A DNA stretch of 64,000 nucleotides from Bin87 sp965219925 (GCA_965219925.1 OZ244795.1:4092001-4156000); one strand, 5' to 3'. Counted from the first letter of the stretch, positions 1 through 9,836 are shown. Numbers and translations: made by a program. Notes: generated by a model not told the origin, from the sequence alone.

Positions 1-1062
1 GAATATGCGTACTGGAGCATCGTCCATGATGCCGGTTTCGATGTCCTTCAACCAGTAGTCATACCACCGCAGCATGTCTTCGTGCAGTTCGACGGCAGCC
101 GCGGCGCCGAAGTCGATATCGCCGGCGCCGCCGGTGGTGGGCTGGGTGAACGGTCGCAGGTGAGCCCACGGGCCGATGAGGAGTTTCTGGTTGCGGCGGG
201 CCAGTTCGCTGCCGCCGTGCTGCTGGATGGACTGGAAAGCGTTGATGGCTCCTTCCATGAAAATGTCGTACCAGGCGGTGATGTGGTACATGGGAACGGT
301 AACGTTGCTGGCCTGGCGCATCATGTTAATGGGCCACCAGTAGGGTCCGTCCAGTTCCTCGTCGAAATATTCGTGGAAGTAGGGCGCGGCCTCTTTCAGG
401 CGGTCGATCCAGTCGCGCAGGGGAAGGTGGCGATACCACTGGTCGGACAGAGGCTGCCCGAAATTGCCGGGTTCGATGACGTATTCGTCCATTCTGGCGA
501 TCAGGTCTTCCCGGCCGGCCCGGGCCAGCGTGTTGCGGCCCTTGAGGATGGCGTAGGGAACCGTCCAGCCCCATTCCATGACGCCGCCGGTGTGATACAC
601 CCAGGACTGGTGAAAATCGGACGACGCGGAGACTGGCATCAGGGTTTGCAAGTGGGGTGGCAGCGGGTGTCCGCCGGCCAGGGTGTATTGCGTCGCCCCC
701 AGGTAGCTCTGGCCCGTGGTGGCAACGCGGCCGTTGGACCAGGGCTGTCGAGCCGCCCACTCCACGGTATCGTAGCCGTCGTGCGCCTCCTGGAAGAGCG
801 GGTTGTACTCCCCTTCGGATTCAAACCTGCCGCGCACGTCCTGGCTGAGCAGCACGTAGCCGTTGCGGGGGAAGAACCAGATGGAATGGTTGGGGTTATC
901 CAGGTAGCTGTTTTTGCCGTAGGGGCCCCGGTTGATGATGACGGGGAAACGTCCCGGCGCGTCGGGCCGCACTACATCGGTGGCGAGATGCACGCCGTCG
1001 CGCATGGGAACCATGAGGCTGGGCTCGCGGATTACCTGGTACTCACGTCGTTGGGCAGTCAT
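1..1062 (-). CDS. CocE/NonD family hydrolase, partial (C-terminus outside window)
   Basis: This is an alpha/beta-fold serine hydrolase of the CocE/NonD (X-Pro dipeptidyl-peptidase S15-like) family, which cleaves esters or acyl-peptide bonds. Reading the minus strand from the ATG at 1062 gives 354 uninterrupted codons that run off the left edge. The N-terminus carries the family pattern MRDGVHLATDVVRPD, followed by RGPYGK, the oxyanion/strand segment QDVRGRFESEG and the nucleophile elbow GQSYLG (GxSxxG). The catalytic Asp and His and the C-terminal jelly-roll domain would lie outside the window. A GGAGG ribosome site sits about 8 nt upstream of the ATG. Natural substrate unknown. Confidence 0.85.
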   Translation of the reverse strand, partial: MTAQRREYQVIREPSLMVPMRDGVHLATDVVRPDAPGRFPVIINRGPYGKNSYLDNPNHSIWFFPRNGYVLLSQDVRGRFESEGEYNPLFQEAHDGYDTVEWAARQPWSNGRVATTGQSYLGATQYTLAGGHPLPPHLQTLMPVSASSDFHQSWVYHTGGVMEWGWTVPYAILKGRNTLARAGREDLIARMDEYVIEPGNFGQPLSDQWYRHLPLRDWIDRLKEAAPYFHEYFDEELDGPYWWPINMMRQASNVTVPMYHITAWYDIFMEGAINAFQSIQQHGGSELARRNQKLLIGPWAHLRPFTQPTTGGAGDIDFGAAAAVELHEDMLRWYDYWLKDIETGIMDDAPVRIF

Positions 1063-1159
1063 GGGGCAACCTCCCTGGATGGCCGACATCTGGGTGACCT
1101 CAACTACCCGCCACGATACCTATCTAACTGAATAGCGTCAACAAATTCCGGCGAGCGGC

Positions 1160-1455
1160 AGGGTCTTTCGGTTTTACAAGAAATCCCCTCTCCCTTGATG
1201 GGAGAGGGTTAGGGTGAGGGTGAAGGTGTGAGATAGGGAACTATCCTGCGGCAGACTATACCCCTCACCCCAGCCCTCTCCCACAAGGGGAGAGGGAGAA
1301 TAGAAAGGCCCTGCACCCGACGGCAGGGCCTTTTCAAAGTTGTGGAAATTAACCACCCGCTTGTCCTGAGCCTGTCGAAGGACGGTTGCCACGTGGTTCG
1401 ACAGGCTCACCATGAGCGGCTGCGCTCCTCGCAATGACAACCGAAAGGCCCTGGT
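1160..1455. repeat. Palindromic repeat cluster (families A, C and B)
   Basis: This gene-free stretch is a chain of dispersed repeats. Positions 1160-1313 are a copy of repeat A: ends AGGGTCTTTCGG and GAAAGGCCCT, internal CTCTCCC/GGGAGAG palindromes. It is followed by a repeat C segment beginning TTTTCAAAGTTGTGG, and by the right half of repeat B (GGTTCGACAGGCTCACC, ending CGCAATGAC and CCGAAAGGCCCT). The same blocks recur at many intergenic sites in the window. Confidence 0.85.
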
Positions 1456-1472
1456 GGGCGGCGGCTATTCGG

Positions 1473-4400
1473 TTACGGCGCGGAATCGATCATCTTCGGA
1501 ATTTGGCGGATTAGGCCGGGCAGGTCGTTGATTTGCCGCACTGCGCCGGCGCGCATAAACAGGAACCGGACGGCTTTGACCGGTATGCCGGTGGCAGTTT
1601 GGACAGCGACGGCGTAAGCTGCGCCCTGGTATTGGTAGTGGGCCATTTTGGAGTCCACGTCGGCATCGTTTTGGACTGCATCCGATTTGTAGTCGAGGAT
1701 TACCAGTTGCCCGGCGGCGTCTTCGTACAGCAGGTCGATGATGCCTTCTATGACCACCGGGCCGCGGGAGGTCTGCACCGGAGCCGCCACCGATATTTCC
1801 GTCCAGCGTCGTGGCGCCTGCAGGGCGTTGAGCATTTCCGGATGGCGCAACGCATCCCGCACCAGGCTGGCGACTTCATCCTGTTGGGAAGACAATCCTT
1901 CGGCGCTGGCGTGGAGGGCCGCCAACCGGGCGATGTGCGGGCCGGCGATGAATGACAGGTCGTCTGCGCTGGCTCCGGCGAACAAGGGCAATTGAGGAGA
2001 CAGACGGTTCACCGCGTCCTGCATCACACCGTGAACCGCGCGACCGAAGGCCGTGCCGCCACGCCCCGTTTTCCAGGGACGTTCCTGATCGGGTTCGGCC
2101 TCTTTGTCATCCACCGACGGCGCGATCATCGCCACGGCTTGGTCGGCGGGCGTTGGGACGGGCGTGGAGTCGCCGGCGGCGACACGGGCCAGCCAGGTTG
2201 CGGTAACCGCCTGCTGCACCGAGCGATGGCGTATCGACCCGGAGCGGTTCGCCTGCCATTGTTGCGGGACGTAGGCCGGCGCAGCCGTCGGTGGACCGTT
2301 TGGCGTCGAATCTTGATTGGTAAGAATCACGTCGGCGGTGATCGCTGCCGTGGTGTGGGGAAGATCAGCGGGCATGTTTGCGAACGCGATCTCCGATTCA
2401 CCGGGGCCGGCCGCCCGGCGCACGGTGGAATAGCGGCTGATGAACAGGTGGTCGCGGGCGCGGGTGGCGGCCACGTATTGCAGGCGGACGGCCTCAGCAT
2501 CGGCGTGCCGTGTTTCCAGGGCGAATATGTCCCCGTAACCAACGGATTCCATGCTCATGCCACCGCTGCCGACGGCGCATACTGCGGTTCCTTGGTCGGC
2601 GTCGAAAAGTACGGGCGGCCGCCCCCGGTTGTTCTGGGGTCGCGTCGAGTCGGGCAAAATGACGATGGGGAATTCGAGGCCCTTGGCGGCGTGCACCGTC
2701 ATGATCCTTACGGCGTCATCATCCGTTTCGGGAGTGGTGGTTTCGGCGATGCGGGCATTTTCCTCCTGCTGGCTCGCCGCCCACCGCAGGAACCGGTGGA
2801 GGTTCCAGAAGGAATTGCCGGTGTCTTCGGGATTGGCAGCCTCGAAACTGCGGGCCTGGTCGATCAGAAACTGCCGGCGCCGCCAAATTTCCCGGGCGCG
2901 ATATTCGGCCAAATCCAGCTGCTCCAGCCGACGCTCGCGGATGAACTCTCTGATGAAACGGGACACCGGGGCCGAGTGCCGCTGCCGGTGGTATTGACGC
3001 AGGGTTGTCATGGCCTGCCACACCGGGGGCACGGCCCGCAGCTCCTGTTGCCGCTCGCTGCCGGCATCCGAGTCGTTGAGCAGCTCTGAAGTGTACTCCC
3101 AGGGACCGCGGGCAGCGGCCCACCGCAGCAAGTCTTCGTCGGAGCAGGCGAAGGCCAGGGACCGTAAGGCCGCCACCACGGATACCGGGTTGGTGGGATC
3201 GTCGATGGCGTGCAGGCAATTCAACAAATCCTGCACCTCTTGGGTGTCGAACAGCAACGAACCGCCCTCGATCCGGAAGGGCACCCTGGCATCTTCCAAC
3301 GCCCGCAGGAGGCTGTCCAGGTTGGTGCGAAACCGCAGCAGGATGCACACGTCGCGGAAATTCGCCGGACGGATTTCCTGTTGGTCTTTGTCATATACGC
3401 GCAAGCGTTGGGCGGAATCGCTGGCGTGGGCGACGATGAGGTTGGCGATGTGTCGCGCCTGTAGTTCGAGGGCCGTGCCGTACTCCGACGGCTCCGGATC
3501 ACCGAACGCCTGCACCGTGCCCAGCCCGGGGCGCTGGATGCCGGCGTTGGGGTTCAGCGGCAGATATTGGGCCTGCACAGGTGGGCCATCGGGGTTGTCG
3601 TTTACCATGATTTTGGTGAACCGGGGGTTCACCCAATCCAGAATAGGTTGTTGGGATCGGCGGTTTTCGGTGAGGGTGAGTACCTGGAGCTGGCCACCGG
3701 ACTTGACCTGGTTGGTTACGCTGATGTCGGCGCCGCGAAAACGATAGATGGACTGTTTGGAATCGCCGACGAGAAACAGCTTGCCGGCAGACAGCGGCAG
3801 GGATGGCCACGGGTGCTGCTGAATGTCGGCGTCGGGGTGGCTGGCCAGGTAGAAGGCGATTTCGGCCTGCAAGGGGTCGGTGTCCTGAAATTCGTCAATG
3901 AGGATGTGGGAATACTGGCGCTGGAAGTGTCGCCGCGCACCGTCATTGAGCAGCAGGTCGCGTCCCCACACCAGCAGGTCGTCAAAGGTGCAGACGCCGT
4001 CGCTCTTGCGTTCCGCCTCGAAGTCGATAACAAAATGACGGCGCAATTCCCGCAGGAGTGCTATGAGGTGAGGCGAACGGGCTGCAATCTGGAATGCCTG
4101 ACCGATCCTGCGAAAATCAGCCCGGACGTCCGTGGGGGACACCGGCCAGTTTTTCCTTGCTCCGGGACTGCCGCCAGGAACAATTGGCGCACCTTCTTCC
4201 AGCGCCTGCGCCACGGCATTGGGGTCGTTGCCGGCGGCAGCGGCGGCATCAAGGGTGGCGATTGCGTCGTTTATTCGTGTCCGGAGCAGATCGGTTGGGT
4301 CGCTGCATTCGGCAGCCAATGCCCGCAGTTGCTCCGCGGAGGTCGCCGCCAGCGCCGGCAGGTCGATGCTTTCGATGCTGCTGTCGCTGCGGAGGTGATG

Positions 4401-5030
4401 GTAGCGGTCGCTGAAGATGCGGGCGAGATCCCGCCACCGTCGCACGCCGACCCTGGCTCCGATCAGGGCGCGGAGGACGTTGTGCAGGTCGGGGGAAACG
4501 CCGGTGTTCGACCCGAGGGCACATTCCAGCCAACGCTCCCAGGATTCGTTGAAGCGTTGGGTCGCGGCCAGATCGTCCAGCTGCAGCCAGCCTGGAGGAA
4601 GGCCGACGTCCGTGGGCCGTTCGCGGAGCAGTTGTCCGGCGAAGCTGTGGATGGTCTGGATGGTTGCCTGGTCTATATTCCGGATGGCTGTCTCGACCCG
4701 CGTCCTTTCATCCGCCGACAGCGGACCGAGTACGTCGCGGGCATCATCAGGGTGGTGGTCAGCGAGGAGTTGTTCCATTCTGGAACGGATGCGGTCGGAC
4801 AGTTCGGCGGCGGCGGCTTCGGTGAAGGTGATAGCCACCAGCCGGTCCATGGTTGCGCCGCCGTTGGCGGGGCCGGCTTTGATCAGGGATACGACCCGGG
4901 TGACCAGGGAATAGGTTTTTCCGGTTCCGGCGCTGGCCTCCACCAGGAAATTGGAATACATGTCGTTGGCAATCTTCTGCTCGGTGGCCCAGTCTGCGCC
5001 GGCAGTGGGCTGATTGTTCTGGACTGTCAC
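1473..5030 (-). CDS. addA: AddA-type helicase/nuclease (UvrD superfamily, double-strand break processing)
   Basis: This is the helicase-nuclease subunit of an AddAB (RecBCD-equivalent) enzyme that resects DNA ends for recombination. The 1185 residues contain superfamily 1 helicase motifs in order: Walker A ASAGTGKT near residue 35, motif Ia ITFTEAAAAEL, motif II IDEFQDTDP, motif III VGDSKQSIYRFRG, motif IV TENRRS, motif V TVHAAKGLEF and motif VI QYVAATRARDHLF. A C-terminal PD-(D/E)XK nuclease is marked by EGIIDLLYED and ILDYKSD. Length fits AddA (about 1150-1250). The start codon overlaps the stop of addB by 4 nt, so the two are translationally coupled. Confidence 0.93.
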   Translation of the reverse strand: MTVQNNQPTAGADWATEQKIANDMYSNFLVEASAGTGKTYSLVTRVVSLIKAGPANGGATMDRLVAITFTEAAAAELSDRIRSRMEQLLADHHPDDARDVLGPLSADERTRVETAIRNIDQATIQTIHSFAGQLLRERPTDVGLPPGWLQLDDLAATQRFNESWERWLECALGSNTGVSPDLHNVLRALIGARVGVRRWRDLARIFSDRYHHLRSDSSIESIDLPALAATSAEQLRALAAECSDPTDLLRTRINDAIATLDAAAAAGNDPNAVAQALEEGAPIVPGGSPGARKNWPVSPTDVRADFRRIGQAFQIAARSPHLIALLRELRRHFVIDFEAERKSDGVCTFDDLLVWGRDLLLNDGARRHFQRQYSHILIDEFQDTDPLQAEIAFYLASHPDADIQQHPWPSLPLSAGKLFLVGDSKQSIYRFRGADISVTNQVKSGGQLQVLTLTENRRSQQPILDWVNPRFTKIMVNDNPDGPPVQAQYLPLNPNAGIQRPGLGTVQAFGDPEPSEYGTALELQARHIANLIVAHASDSAQRLRVYDKDQQEIRPANFRDVCILLRFRTNLDSLLRALEDARVPFRIEGGSLLFDTQEVQDLLNCLHAIDDPTNPVSVVAALRSLAFACSDEDLLRWAAARGPWEYTSELLNDSDAGSERQQELRAVPPVWQAMTTLRQYHRQRHSAPVSRFIREFIRERRLEQLDLAEYRAREIWRRRQFLIDQARSFEAANPEDTGNSFWNLHRFLRWAASQQEENARIAETTTPETDDDAVRIMTVHAAKGLEFPIVILPDSTRPQNNRGRPPVLFDADQGTAVCAVGSGGMSMESVGYGDIFALETRHADAEAVRLQYVAATRARDHLFISRYSTVRRAAGPGESEIAFANMPADLPHTTAAITADVILTNQDSTPNGPPTAAPAYVPQQWQANRSGSIRHRSVQQAVTATWLARVAAGDSTPVPTPADQAVAMIAPSVDDKEAEPDQERPWKTGRGGTAFGRAVHGVMQDAVNRLSPQLPLFAGASADDLSFIAGPHIARLAALHASAEGLSSQQDEVASLVRDALRHPEMLNALQAPRRWTEISVAAPVQTSRGPVVIEGIIDLLYEDAAGQLVILDYKSDAVQNDADVDSKMAHYQYQGAAYAVAVQTATGIPVKAVRFLFMRAGAVRQINDLPGLIRQIPKMIDSAP

Positions 5031-8000
5031 AGTTCAACGTCCGGCGCGGATGAGTCGTACACGGCCGCGTCGCCGCCCAGGTTGTTGAATGCCTGGACGA
5101 TGGGGTCGCGGCGGCCTTTGTTGAGCCAGATGTACCGTCGGCGAGTCGGGCAAAGCTGTCGGAAATCGCACCAGCCGCAGTTACCGTACCGGCCTTTTCC
5201 GTCCGGTGTCGCCGGGAATATTCCCCGGCGAACCGAACCCACAATGGTGGCTAACGAGCGGTGGAAAGCATCGCGCATTGCTTCGTCCGTGTCGGAGTAT
5301 TCGGCCACGTTGTAGGTTGCCGGGTCGTGCATCGGAAAGCAGTAGCTGGCGGTAACCGGCAAATCCGGGTGGGCGGTTTTGGCCGCTGCCAGATAAATCG
5401 GCAACTGCAGCGCCCGACCGTTGGACACGGAATTTTGGGGAGTAGCGTCTGCGCCCCGGGCAAGGTAGGAATCAGGGCGACCGGTTTTGAAGTCCCGCAC
5501 CCGCACCTCTGTATCGCCGACGTCGATGCGGTCTATTTTGCCGCGGAACCACACGGAACCCACTCCATCCGCCAAAACGCTGACATCCTGCCATTGGGCA
5601 TTGGGGCCGAACGCAATCTCGGAGGCAGATTGGGAGGGATCAGCATCGGGGAACCAATCAACCTCAGCGGCCATGAACCGCTGCAGGCTGTCCCTGATGT
5701 TCTCCTTTTCAATCTCCCAGAGCAGGTAGTAGCCCGTAGCGCCCTGCTGTTCCGCGGCGGCAAATTCCTGTTCGGCGATGGCGAGCAGCTCATCCAGGGT
5801 GGCGACGGGGGCGGTGGAATACCGTTCGAGTATGGCGTGGACCAGGGTTCCGCGATCCAGCGCGGATATTTCGTCCGATTCTTCCAGCGGGGGAGCCTCC
5901 AGGCGCAGGATGCGGGAAGCGAAGAACTGGAAGGGACAGCGGGCCCACCTTTCCAGCGCGCTGGCCGAAACCGGGTATTCCCGCGTACCGATACGACCGG
6001 TGAGGTTGGTGAGGTCGGCCCCTACCAGGCCGTCCCACCGGGAGTAGGTGGGCGCGCGCCGGGCATCGCGGGCGGCCAGGGCGGTCAGCAACCGCCGGTG
6101 GGGGAACAGCGCCGGATGTGCCGACAGGTGGGGACGCGGCCATTGCCGCACATAGGCAGCCAGGTGGGACAGGTCGTAGTCCATTGCGTCGGCGGCGTCA
6201 ATCCGGGCCGGTTGGGACGATCCTGCCGGTGTGGGCAACGGGTCGGAGACGAGCCGCACCAGCCCGGCTTCCCGCGAGGGAACTACGGTGAGCCAGGGTT
6301 TTACCTCGGCGCGGTGGGCGAGGTTTTCGTGGGATAGCCGCTCGACGTTGCCACCGGCCTGGTGGATCAGGTTGGCCGCCTCGATCAGCCAGCGCGAGGG
6401 GTAAGTGGCGTTGCGTCCGGTTCCCGCAGTGGGATAGCTGAGCACTGCCCGTTGGGCGGAGGCGATCGCGCCCAGAAAATCGTACCGTTCCAGCGCCTCG
6501 TCCAGCTGAAAGGTCGACGCCAGGTTGGATATCCAGGGGTTGACCGGTGGCGTCGGCGGGAACTGCCGCTCCACCATGCCGACGGCGAAAACGGCCTGGT
6601 AGGCTGCGCCCACGATGCCTGCGGGCGGGCCGACGTAAATGCCGTCACCAACCGGGCGGCCACGGTCGGACGTGGGGCTTTGCAGGGCCTGCACCACGGC
6701 ATCCCGGAGGGTGGACACGCTGTAGGGGGCGCCCCATTGTTGCAAGTCGGCAATATCGGCCAGCAGGTCGTCGATTCGCTGGCGGTGGGATTCGTCGCCG
6801 GGAGTGGGCCACTGGAAATCCCGAATGATACCGCGCACCAGGTCAATTGCTGAATCCCACTGTGGTTGGGGTGGAGCGCCCAGGTCGGCCAATCGTTGGC
6901 AGAGGCGGTCGATGAATTGCAGCAGCGCGTCGGTCTGTGCCCGTTCGCGCATTAACCAGGGGTGTTCGGCCACGGGCGCGTCGTCGTTGGCGCTGGTGTC
7001 CTGCTCGACCAGCCGGCGTTGCAGTCGGTCGAGGTGGGCGTTCAGCCGGGATTTCCAACCTTGCAGCGTACCGTTGGCGCGGGATTCGCGAGCCAGCGTC
7101 GCCCAACGAGCGGCAGGAACGGTTGCCGTTGATCCGGGGCGGTGGTTAGCCGGTAGTGGCAGCCCGGCGGTTACGCCGGTGCTGTTCAGCCAGTTCATTA
7201 GACGATCCCGGTCCATGGTGGGAGGGTCGGCATCGGCGACGCCCATCGCCAGGTCGATCATGCCGCGCAGGAATCTCCCGGGAGGGGTGTCGGCCAGGCG
7301 GTGGTAGGGCACGCCGGTGTGGGGAATGCCGGCGAAATCCAGTTCCTGGCGCAACAGGCTGGCGTAAGGCAGATCCTGACGATGAATCACCGCGATTTCG
7401 TGAAAACGCATTTCATCCGCCGCGGCCACAATCCGGCGGATGACCATCCTGACCTCTTCGCCCGGATCGGGAGCGATCACCACTGAGAGGGAACCGGTCG
7501 CGGCGCGCTGACTCAGGGGATCCGGGACGTGACCGGGCGCAGCGGCAGCGGGATGCATCTGCTCCAGCAGACGGAGCGCCGGCAGGTCTGCGGCGGGATC
7601 ACCCGCTACGCCCAGTATGACCTGACACTGGCCCCTTTCCAGCAGCTTTTGCGCCAACCGCAGCTCGCCTTCGGAGAGGCGCCGGGGAAGGTAGTATATG
7701 ACCGACGGTTCCGCGTTGGACTGGTGTGGCGCGTCGGTTCGCCGGGAAGACAGCGCCTCGACGGCCATGTCGGGGAGTTGGCTGCGAGTATAGAACCCGT
7801 TGTCGCGCAGCGATTTCAGGTAACCCTGGAACATCCCTTCAATTTCGGAAGATACGGCGTCGGGAAGTACGGCCGGCGGCGATTCCGGGCTGTATCCGGC
7901 GGGACGCTCGGCCATTTGCCTGAAGGTGGCGGCCAACGCATCGTAAAAACGCCCTCGACCGGTGTCCGACAGGTGCGAGATGTCGGAAGCAGACCACGTT

Positions 8001-8320
8001 CGGGCGGCGTCTCGCACCGCCTGCGATTCGAGCAGTTGGGACAGGGGACGGCGAAGGGCGGCGCTGCTGACTCCCGCTGGCCTGAGGATGGGTTCTGCCA
8101 GTTCGGCGGCCAGGCGGTGGCCCACCTGCACCGTGACGTTGATGGCTCCGTTGAAGCCGAGATGATGCCGCACCGCGCGGGCCACGTCGCTGTGGTCGGT
8201 CACCACCACGACGCGGGCGAACGGGTCGGTGGATTTGGCGCGCTGCACGGCGCCAATCAGGGATTGGAGCGACGCATTCCCGATGGGCGCGGTGGTGACG
8301 AAGGTCGTGTCAGGGGGCAT
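5027..8320 (-). CDS. addB: AddB-type nuclease subunit with Fe-S cluster
   Basis: This is the partner subunit of the AddAB end-processing enzyme. The protein has 1097 residues. Its C-terminal third holds a PD-(D/E)XK nuclease (FRGKIDRID, then VRDFKTG) framed by cysteines expected to bind a 4Fe-4S cluster: one in ARCPFQFFASRI and three in CGWCDFRQLCP. The N-terminal region is an inactivated helicase-like domain. Where many AddB proteins keep a Walker A loop, this one reads APIGNASLQSL, so ATP binding by this subunit is unlikely. It is the first gene of the addB-addA operon and is preceded by a repeat-filled intergenic region. Confidence 0.9.
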   Translation of the reverse strand: MPPDTTFVTTAPIGNASLQSLIGAVQRAKSTDPFARVVVVTDHSDVARAVRHHLGFNGAINVTVQVGHRLAAELAEPILRPAGVSSAALRRPLSQLLESQAVRDAARTWSASDISHLSDTGRGRFYDALAATFRQMAERPAGYSPESPPAVLPDAVSSEIEGMFQGYLKSLRDNGFYTRSQLPDMAVEALSSRRTDAPHQSNAEPSVIYYLPRRLSEGELRLAQKLLERGQCQVILGVAGDPAADLPALRLLEQMHPAAAAPGHVPDPLSQRAATGSLSVVIAPDPGEEVRMVIRRIVAAADEMRFHEIAVIHRQDLPYASLLRQELDFAGIPHTGVPYHRLADTPPGRFLRGMIDLAMGVADADPPTMDRDRLMNWLNSTGVTAGLPLPANHRPGSTATVPAARWATLARESRANGTLQGWKSRLNAHLDRLQRRLVEQDTSANDDAPVAEHPWLMRERAQTDALLQFIDRLCQRLADLGAPPQPQWDSAIDLVRGIIRDFQWPTPGDESHRQRIDDLLADIADLQQWGAPYSVSTLRDAVVQALQSPTSDRGRPVGDGIYVGPPAGIVGAAYQAVFAVGMVERQFPPTPPVNPWISNLASTFQLDEALERYDFLGAIASAQRAVLSYPTAGTGRNATYPSRWLIEAANLIHQAGGNVERLSHENLAHRAEVKPWLTVVPSREAGLVRLVSDPLPTPAGSSQPARIDAADAMDYDLSHLAAYVRQWPRPHLSAHPALFPHRRLLTALAARDARRAPTYSRWDGLVGADLTNLTGRIGTREYPVSASALERWARCPFQFFASRILRLEAPPLEESDEISALDRGTLVHAILERYSTAPVATLDELLAIAEQEFAAAEQQGATGYYLLWEIEKENIRDSLQRFMAAEVDWFPDADPSQSASEIAFGPNAQWQDVSVLADGVGSVWFRGKIDRIDVGDTEVRVRDFKTGRPDSYLARGADATPQNSVSNGRALQLPIYLAAAKTAHPDLPVTASYCFPMHDPATYNVAEYSDTDEAMRDAFHRSLATIVGSVRRGIFPATPDGKGRYGNCGWCDFRQLCPTRRRYIWLNKGRRDPIVQAFNNLGGDAAVYDSSAPDVEL

Positions 8321-8417
8321 CGGCAGGGTTCCTGGCGAATTGGTGCGGGTATTCCAAGCGATACTACATTATCGCAGTAATCGAGCGGGTTGGCCTCTCA
8401 CGAGAACCACCTTAATC

Positions 8418-8538
8418 CGTCATTGCGAGGAGCATAGCGACGTGGCAATCTCGATGAGGCTGAACACACGTCGACGAACCGCCGTTGCTACTGCGACGAG
8501 ATTGCCAACCCCCGCATCGAGTACGGGGTCGCAATGAC
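8418..8538. repeat. Repeat B copy (CATTGCGAGG...CGCAATGAC)
   Basis: The ends CATTGCGAGGAGC and GGTCGCAATGAC are complementary, and the centre contains AACACACGTCG. A hairpin of the CCCCGCATCGAGTACGGGG type lies near the right end. With the adjacent repeat A it fills the 490-base gap upstream of the hydratase gene. Confidence 0.8.
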
Positions 8539-8560
8539 AAAGTGGGTACGTATGAGACGC

Positions 8561-8737
8561 AGGGCCTTTCGGTTTTACAAGAAATCCCCTCTCCCTTGAT
8601 GGGAGAGGGTTAGAGCCTGCCCCGTACTTGATACGGGGGTGAGGGTGAAGGTGTGAGATAGGGAACTATCCTGCGGCAGACTATACCCCTCACCCCAGCC
8701 CTCTCCCACAAGGGGAGAGGGAGAATCGAAAGACCCT
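8561..8737. repeat. Repeat A copy carrying a 24-nt hairpin insertion
   Basis: The terminal inverted repeats are AGGGCCTTTCGGTTTT and GAATCGAAAGACCCT, with CTCTCCC palindromes inside. Relative to the other A copies it has about 24 extra bases around 8614-8637 (GAGCCTGCCCCGT ... ATACGG) that form a hairpin. Very similar extra bases are found inside the second IS5 copy. Confidence 0.85.
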
Positions 8738-8780
8738 GGCATGATACGTGGCCGGCAATGGCGCGCTACGTTATTGTGGT

Positions 8781-8804
8781 TATAATGTCGCTGCTAACAG
8801 GAGG
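8781..8804 (+). promoter_or_regulatory. -10 box and ribosome site of the MaoC-type gene
   Basis: A TATAAT hexamer at 8781-8786 lies 26 nt before the ATG, and AGGAGG at 8799-8804 is the ribosome binding site. No good -35 hexamer is seen. Confidence 0.55.
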
Positions 8805-8812
8805 CAACGGCA

Positions 8813-9817
8813 ATGACGCAGCAGAATACAACCGAGACTGAAAGGCTTTGGACTTACGACGCGGTGAGGGTTGGGCAGGCCGGCGGCGTCACCGAAGTAA
8901 CGATATCGGATGCCGACGTAGCCGAGTACGCGGCCTGTGCCCAGAATCCCGACCCTCGCTACCGGATGCCACCCGTGGGAAGCGCCGCGCCGCCGTTGCT
9001 GGCGATGCCCACCATGGCGTTGACCTACGCGCCGCTGTTGCGCGAAGAGATCGCCGAAGCCAACGGATTCGTGGCGCAGGAACGATCCACCACGGCGCGG
9101 CGACAAACGCCGTTCGCCAAGGGCGAGGTTCGCTGGTACCGTCCGGTGTATGCCGGAGAAACCATAACGAGCACGCGGAGGGTGTACGAGAAATACGAGC
9201 GGCGGGGCAGTAAGTTCGTTACGTTCCGGGTGTCGGCGTTCGGCGAGTCGGGGGCGGTGGTCGCCAGCAGCGACTATACGTGCATTTTCGAGTACGTTGC
9301 CGGCCAGCGGGAGGTTCCACCGGAGGCCAGCGCCGCCGTAGTGCCGCCGGACACCGACGCCGTGCCGGATCCGTCCCGATTCCTGACGTGGAGCGACGCC
9401 CGGGTCGGCACACCACTGCCGAGAATATTGGCCGTTGCCGAGTCAACCGAGAATATCCTGCGGAAGAACGCCCAACGGCTCGCCGGGCGACCTAGTCCCA
9501 GCAACATACACACCGATGAGGAGTTTGCCCGGCAGAACATATTTGGCGGCGCGGTGAACGCCGGCCCGGCCACCCTCTCCTACGTTGACCGTTTCCTGGG
9601 CCTTAATTTCCCGGTCGAAGCGCTTTACAACGGCGGCAATCTGCTGATGCGCGCCATAACGCCGTTCCGCGCGGGCGACGTGGTGACCTTCGCCGGCGAG
9701 GTAACGGGCGCCGGCGGTAACCTGTACGGCCAACGCAAGGTGCAGTGCCGTATCCGAGGCACGAACCAGCGCGATGAGCTGGTGTGTCTCGCCGACGCCA
9801 CGATGACACTGCAGTAA
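8813..9817 (+). CDS. MaoC-like double hot-dog hydratase/dehydratase
   Basis: This is a 334-residue protein with two hot-dog domains. The N-terminal half resembles the MaoC/FAS1-type dehydratase N domain (segment WYRPVYAGETITSTRRVYEK). The C-terminal half carries the hydratase-2 pattern NIHTDEEFAR...NIFGGAVNAGP, which aligns with the catalytic Asp/His motif of (R)-enoyl-CoA hydratases, and ends FRAGDVVTFAGEVTG. The canonical His before Gly in the HG element is replaced (AVNAG), so activity is plausible but not certain. Expected role: hydration or dehydration of an acyl-CoA thioester in the cytoplasm. It is followed by the YbaK-type gene after 19 nt. Confidence 0.78.
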   Translation: MTQQNTTETERLWTYDAVRVGQAGGVTEVTISDADVAEYAACAQNPDPRYRMPPVGSAAPPLLAMPTMALTYAPLLREEIAEANGFVAQERSTTARRQTPFAKGEVRWYRPVYAGETITSTRRVYEKYERRGSKFVTFRVSAFGESGAVVASSDYTCIFEYVAGQREVPPEASAAVVPPDTDAVPDPSRFLTWSDARVGTPLPRILAVAESTENILRKNAQRLAGRPSPSNIHTDEEFARQNIFGGAVNAGPATLSYVDRFLGLNFPVEALYNGGNLLMRAITPFRAGDVVTFAGEVTGAGGNLYGQRKVQCRIRGTNQRDELVCLADATMTLQ

Positions 9818-9836
9818 CCACCATGAGTACCCTGGC

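Noticed and set aside
3567..5315. Long plus-strand reading frame (582 codons) opposite addA/addB
   Set aside because: It is antisense to a clearly conserved helicase gene, has no recognisable domain, and its length is explained by high GC and codon bias of the opposite strand. The same holds for 12344-13825, 5261-6337 and others.
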